NCBI GenBank assembly: GCA_945971755.1
Contig: CAMFPJ010000094.1
Coordinates: 1 to 5,700 of the forward strand
From: an uncultured Clostridia bacterium
GTDB lineage: Bacteria; Bacillota; Clostridia; Oscillospirales; Acutalibacteraceae
DNA length: 5,700 nucleotides
Reading direction: 5' to 3'
A model generated the notes under the pieces. The model was given only the letters and a program-made list of their open reading frames with translations. It did no database searches and was not told the origin of the DNA. Positions 5,467 through 5,700 of this stretch are shown here, piece by piece (the stretch's first letter is position 1; each line of letters begins with the position of its first letter). The position numbers were made by a program, and so were the translations under genes.

Positions 5467-5700
5467 TTATTCGTTGATAGCAGTAACAACGCCTGAACCA
5501 ACTGTTCTACCGCCTTCACGGATAGCGAAACGAAGACCTTCTTCGATAGCGATAGGAGTGATAAGTTCAACGTCCATTTCTACGTTATCACCGGGCATGC
5601 ACATCTCTGTACCTGCGGGAAGAGAAATTGTGCCTGTAACGTCTGTTGTTCTGAAATAGAACTGAGGACGATAGTTGTTGAAGAACGGTGTATGACGGCC
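5467..5700 (-). CDS. tuf: Elongation factor Tu, C-terminal end (partial)
   Basis: The last 77 codons and the TAA stop of EF-Tu, the GTPase that carries aminoacyl-tRNA to the ribosome; the rest of the gene lies beyond 5700. The visible part is the final beta-barrel domain (domain 3) with classic family text: GRHTPFFNNYRPQFYFRTTD at the start, GTISLPAGTEMCMPGD in the middle and EGGRTVGSGVVTAI before the end. Domain 3 helps bind tRNA and is part of the interface with EF-Ts and kirromycin-type antibiotics. Codon choice is that of a highly expressed gene: all five Phe codons are TTC, all four Asn codons are AAC, and five of six Ile codons are ATC. A strong terminator follows. Confidence 0.98.
   Translation of the reverse strand, partial: GRHTPFFNNYRPQFYFRTTDVTGTISLPAGTEMCMPGDNVEMDVELITPIAIEEGLRFAIREGGRTVGSGVVTAINE

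Noticed and set aside
5207..5659. Plus-strand open frames of 60-84 codons over ynzC and tuf.
   Set aside because: They are antisense to genes with unmistakable protein families and have no supporting start signals.

Overview
The window looks like ordinary core chromosome of a low-GC Firmicute, most likely a Clostridia member of the Ruminococcaceae/Oscillospiraceae type. The evidence is AT-rich DNA, purine-rich Shine-Dalgarno sites, a DUF896/YnzC gene (a Firmicutes family), a tRNA gene with encoded CCA, U-tailed intrinsic terminators, and a divergent parE-parC pair of a kind I associate with Clostridia. The genus assignment is inference. Every gene lies on the minus strand, so transcription runs from high to low coordinates.

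Layout in transcription order. (1) The last 77 codons of tuf (EF-Tu), ending in a strong intrinsic terminator. (2) ynzC, a small DUF896 gene with its own well-formed promoter and a foldable 5' leader. (3) A 14-bp-arm palindrome that holds the -10 of the next promoter and also resembles a U-tailed terminator for ynzC. (4) parE then parC, 21 nt apart, encoding the two subunits of one type IIA topoisomerase; both deviate from textbook family motifs. (5) A 302-bp gene-free stretch (444-745) with the secG promoter, a plus-strand intrinsic terminator fed by a possible small RNA, and an imperfect hairpin. (6) secG, a membrane subunit of the Sec translocon, followed 32 nt later by tRNA-Lys(UUU), a hairpin between them and a terminator after the tRNA. 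Positions 1-49 hold nothing I can call.

How they work together: these are mostly housekeeping functions (translation, chromosome topology, protein export). ParE binds and hydrolyses ATP and carries the metal-binding TOPRIM domain; ParC cuts and rejoins DNA through a tyrosine. secG and tRNA-Lys are probably co-transcribed. There is no mobile element, CRISPR array, defence system or clear new system here. The points most worth a second look are the terminator/promoter palindrome before parE, the unusual active-site surroundings of the topoisomerase, and the plus-strand terminator/sRNA candidate.
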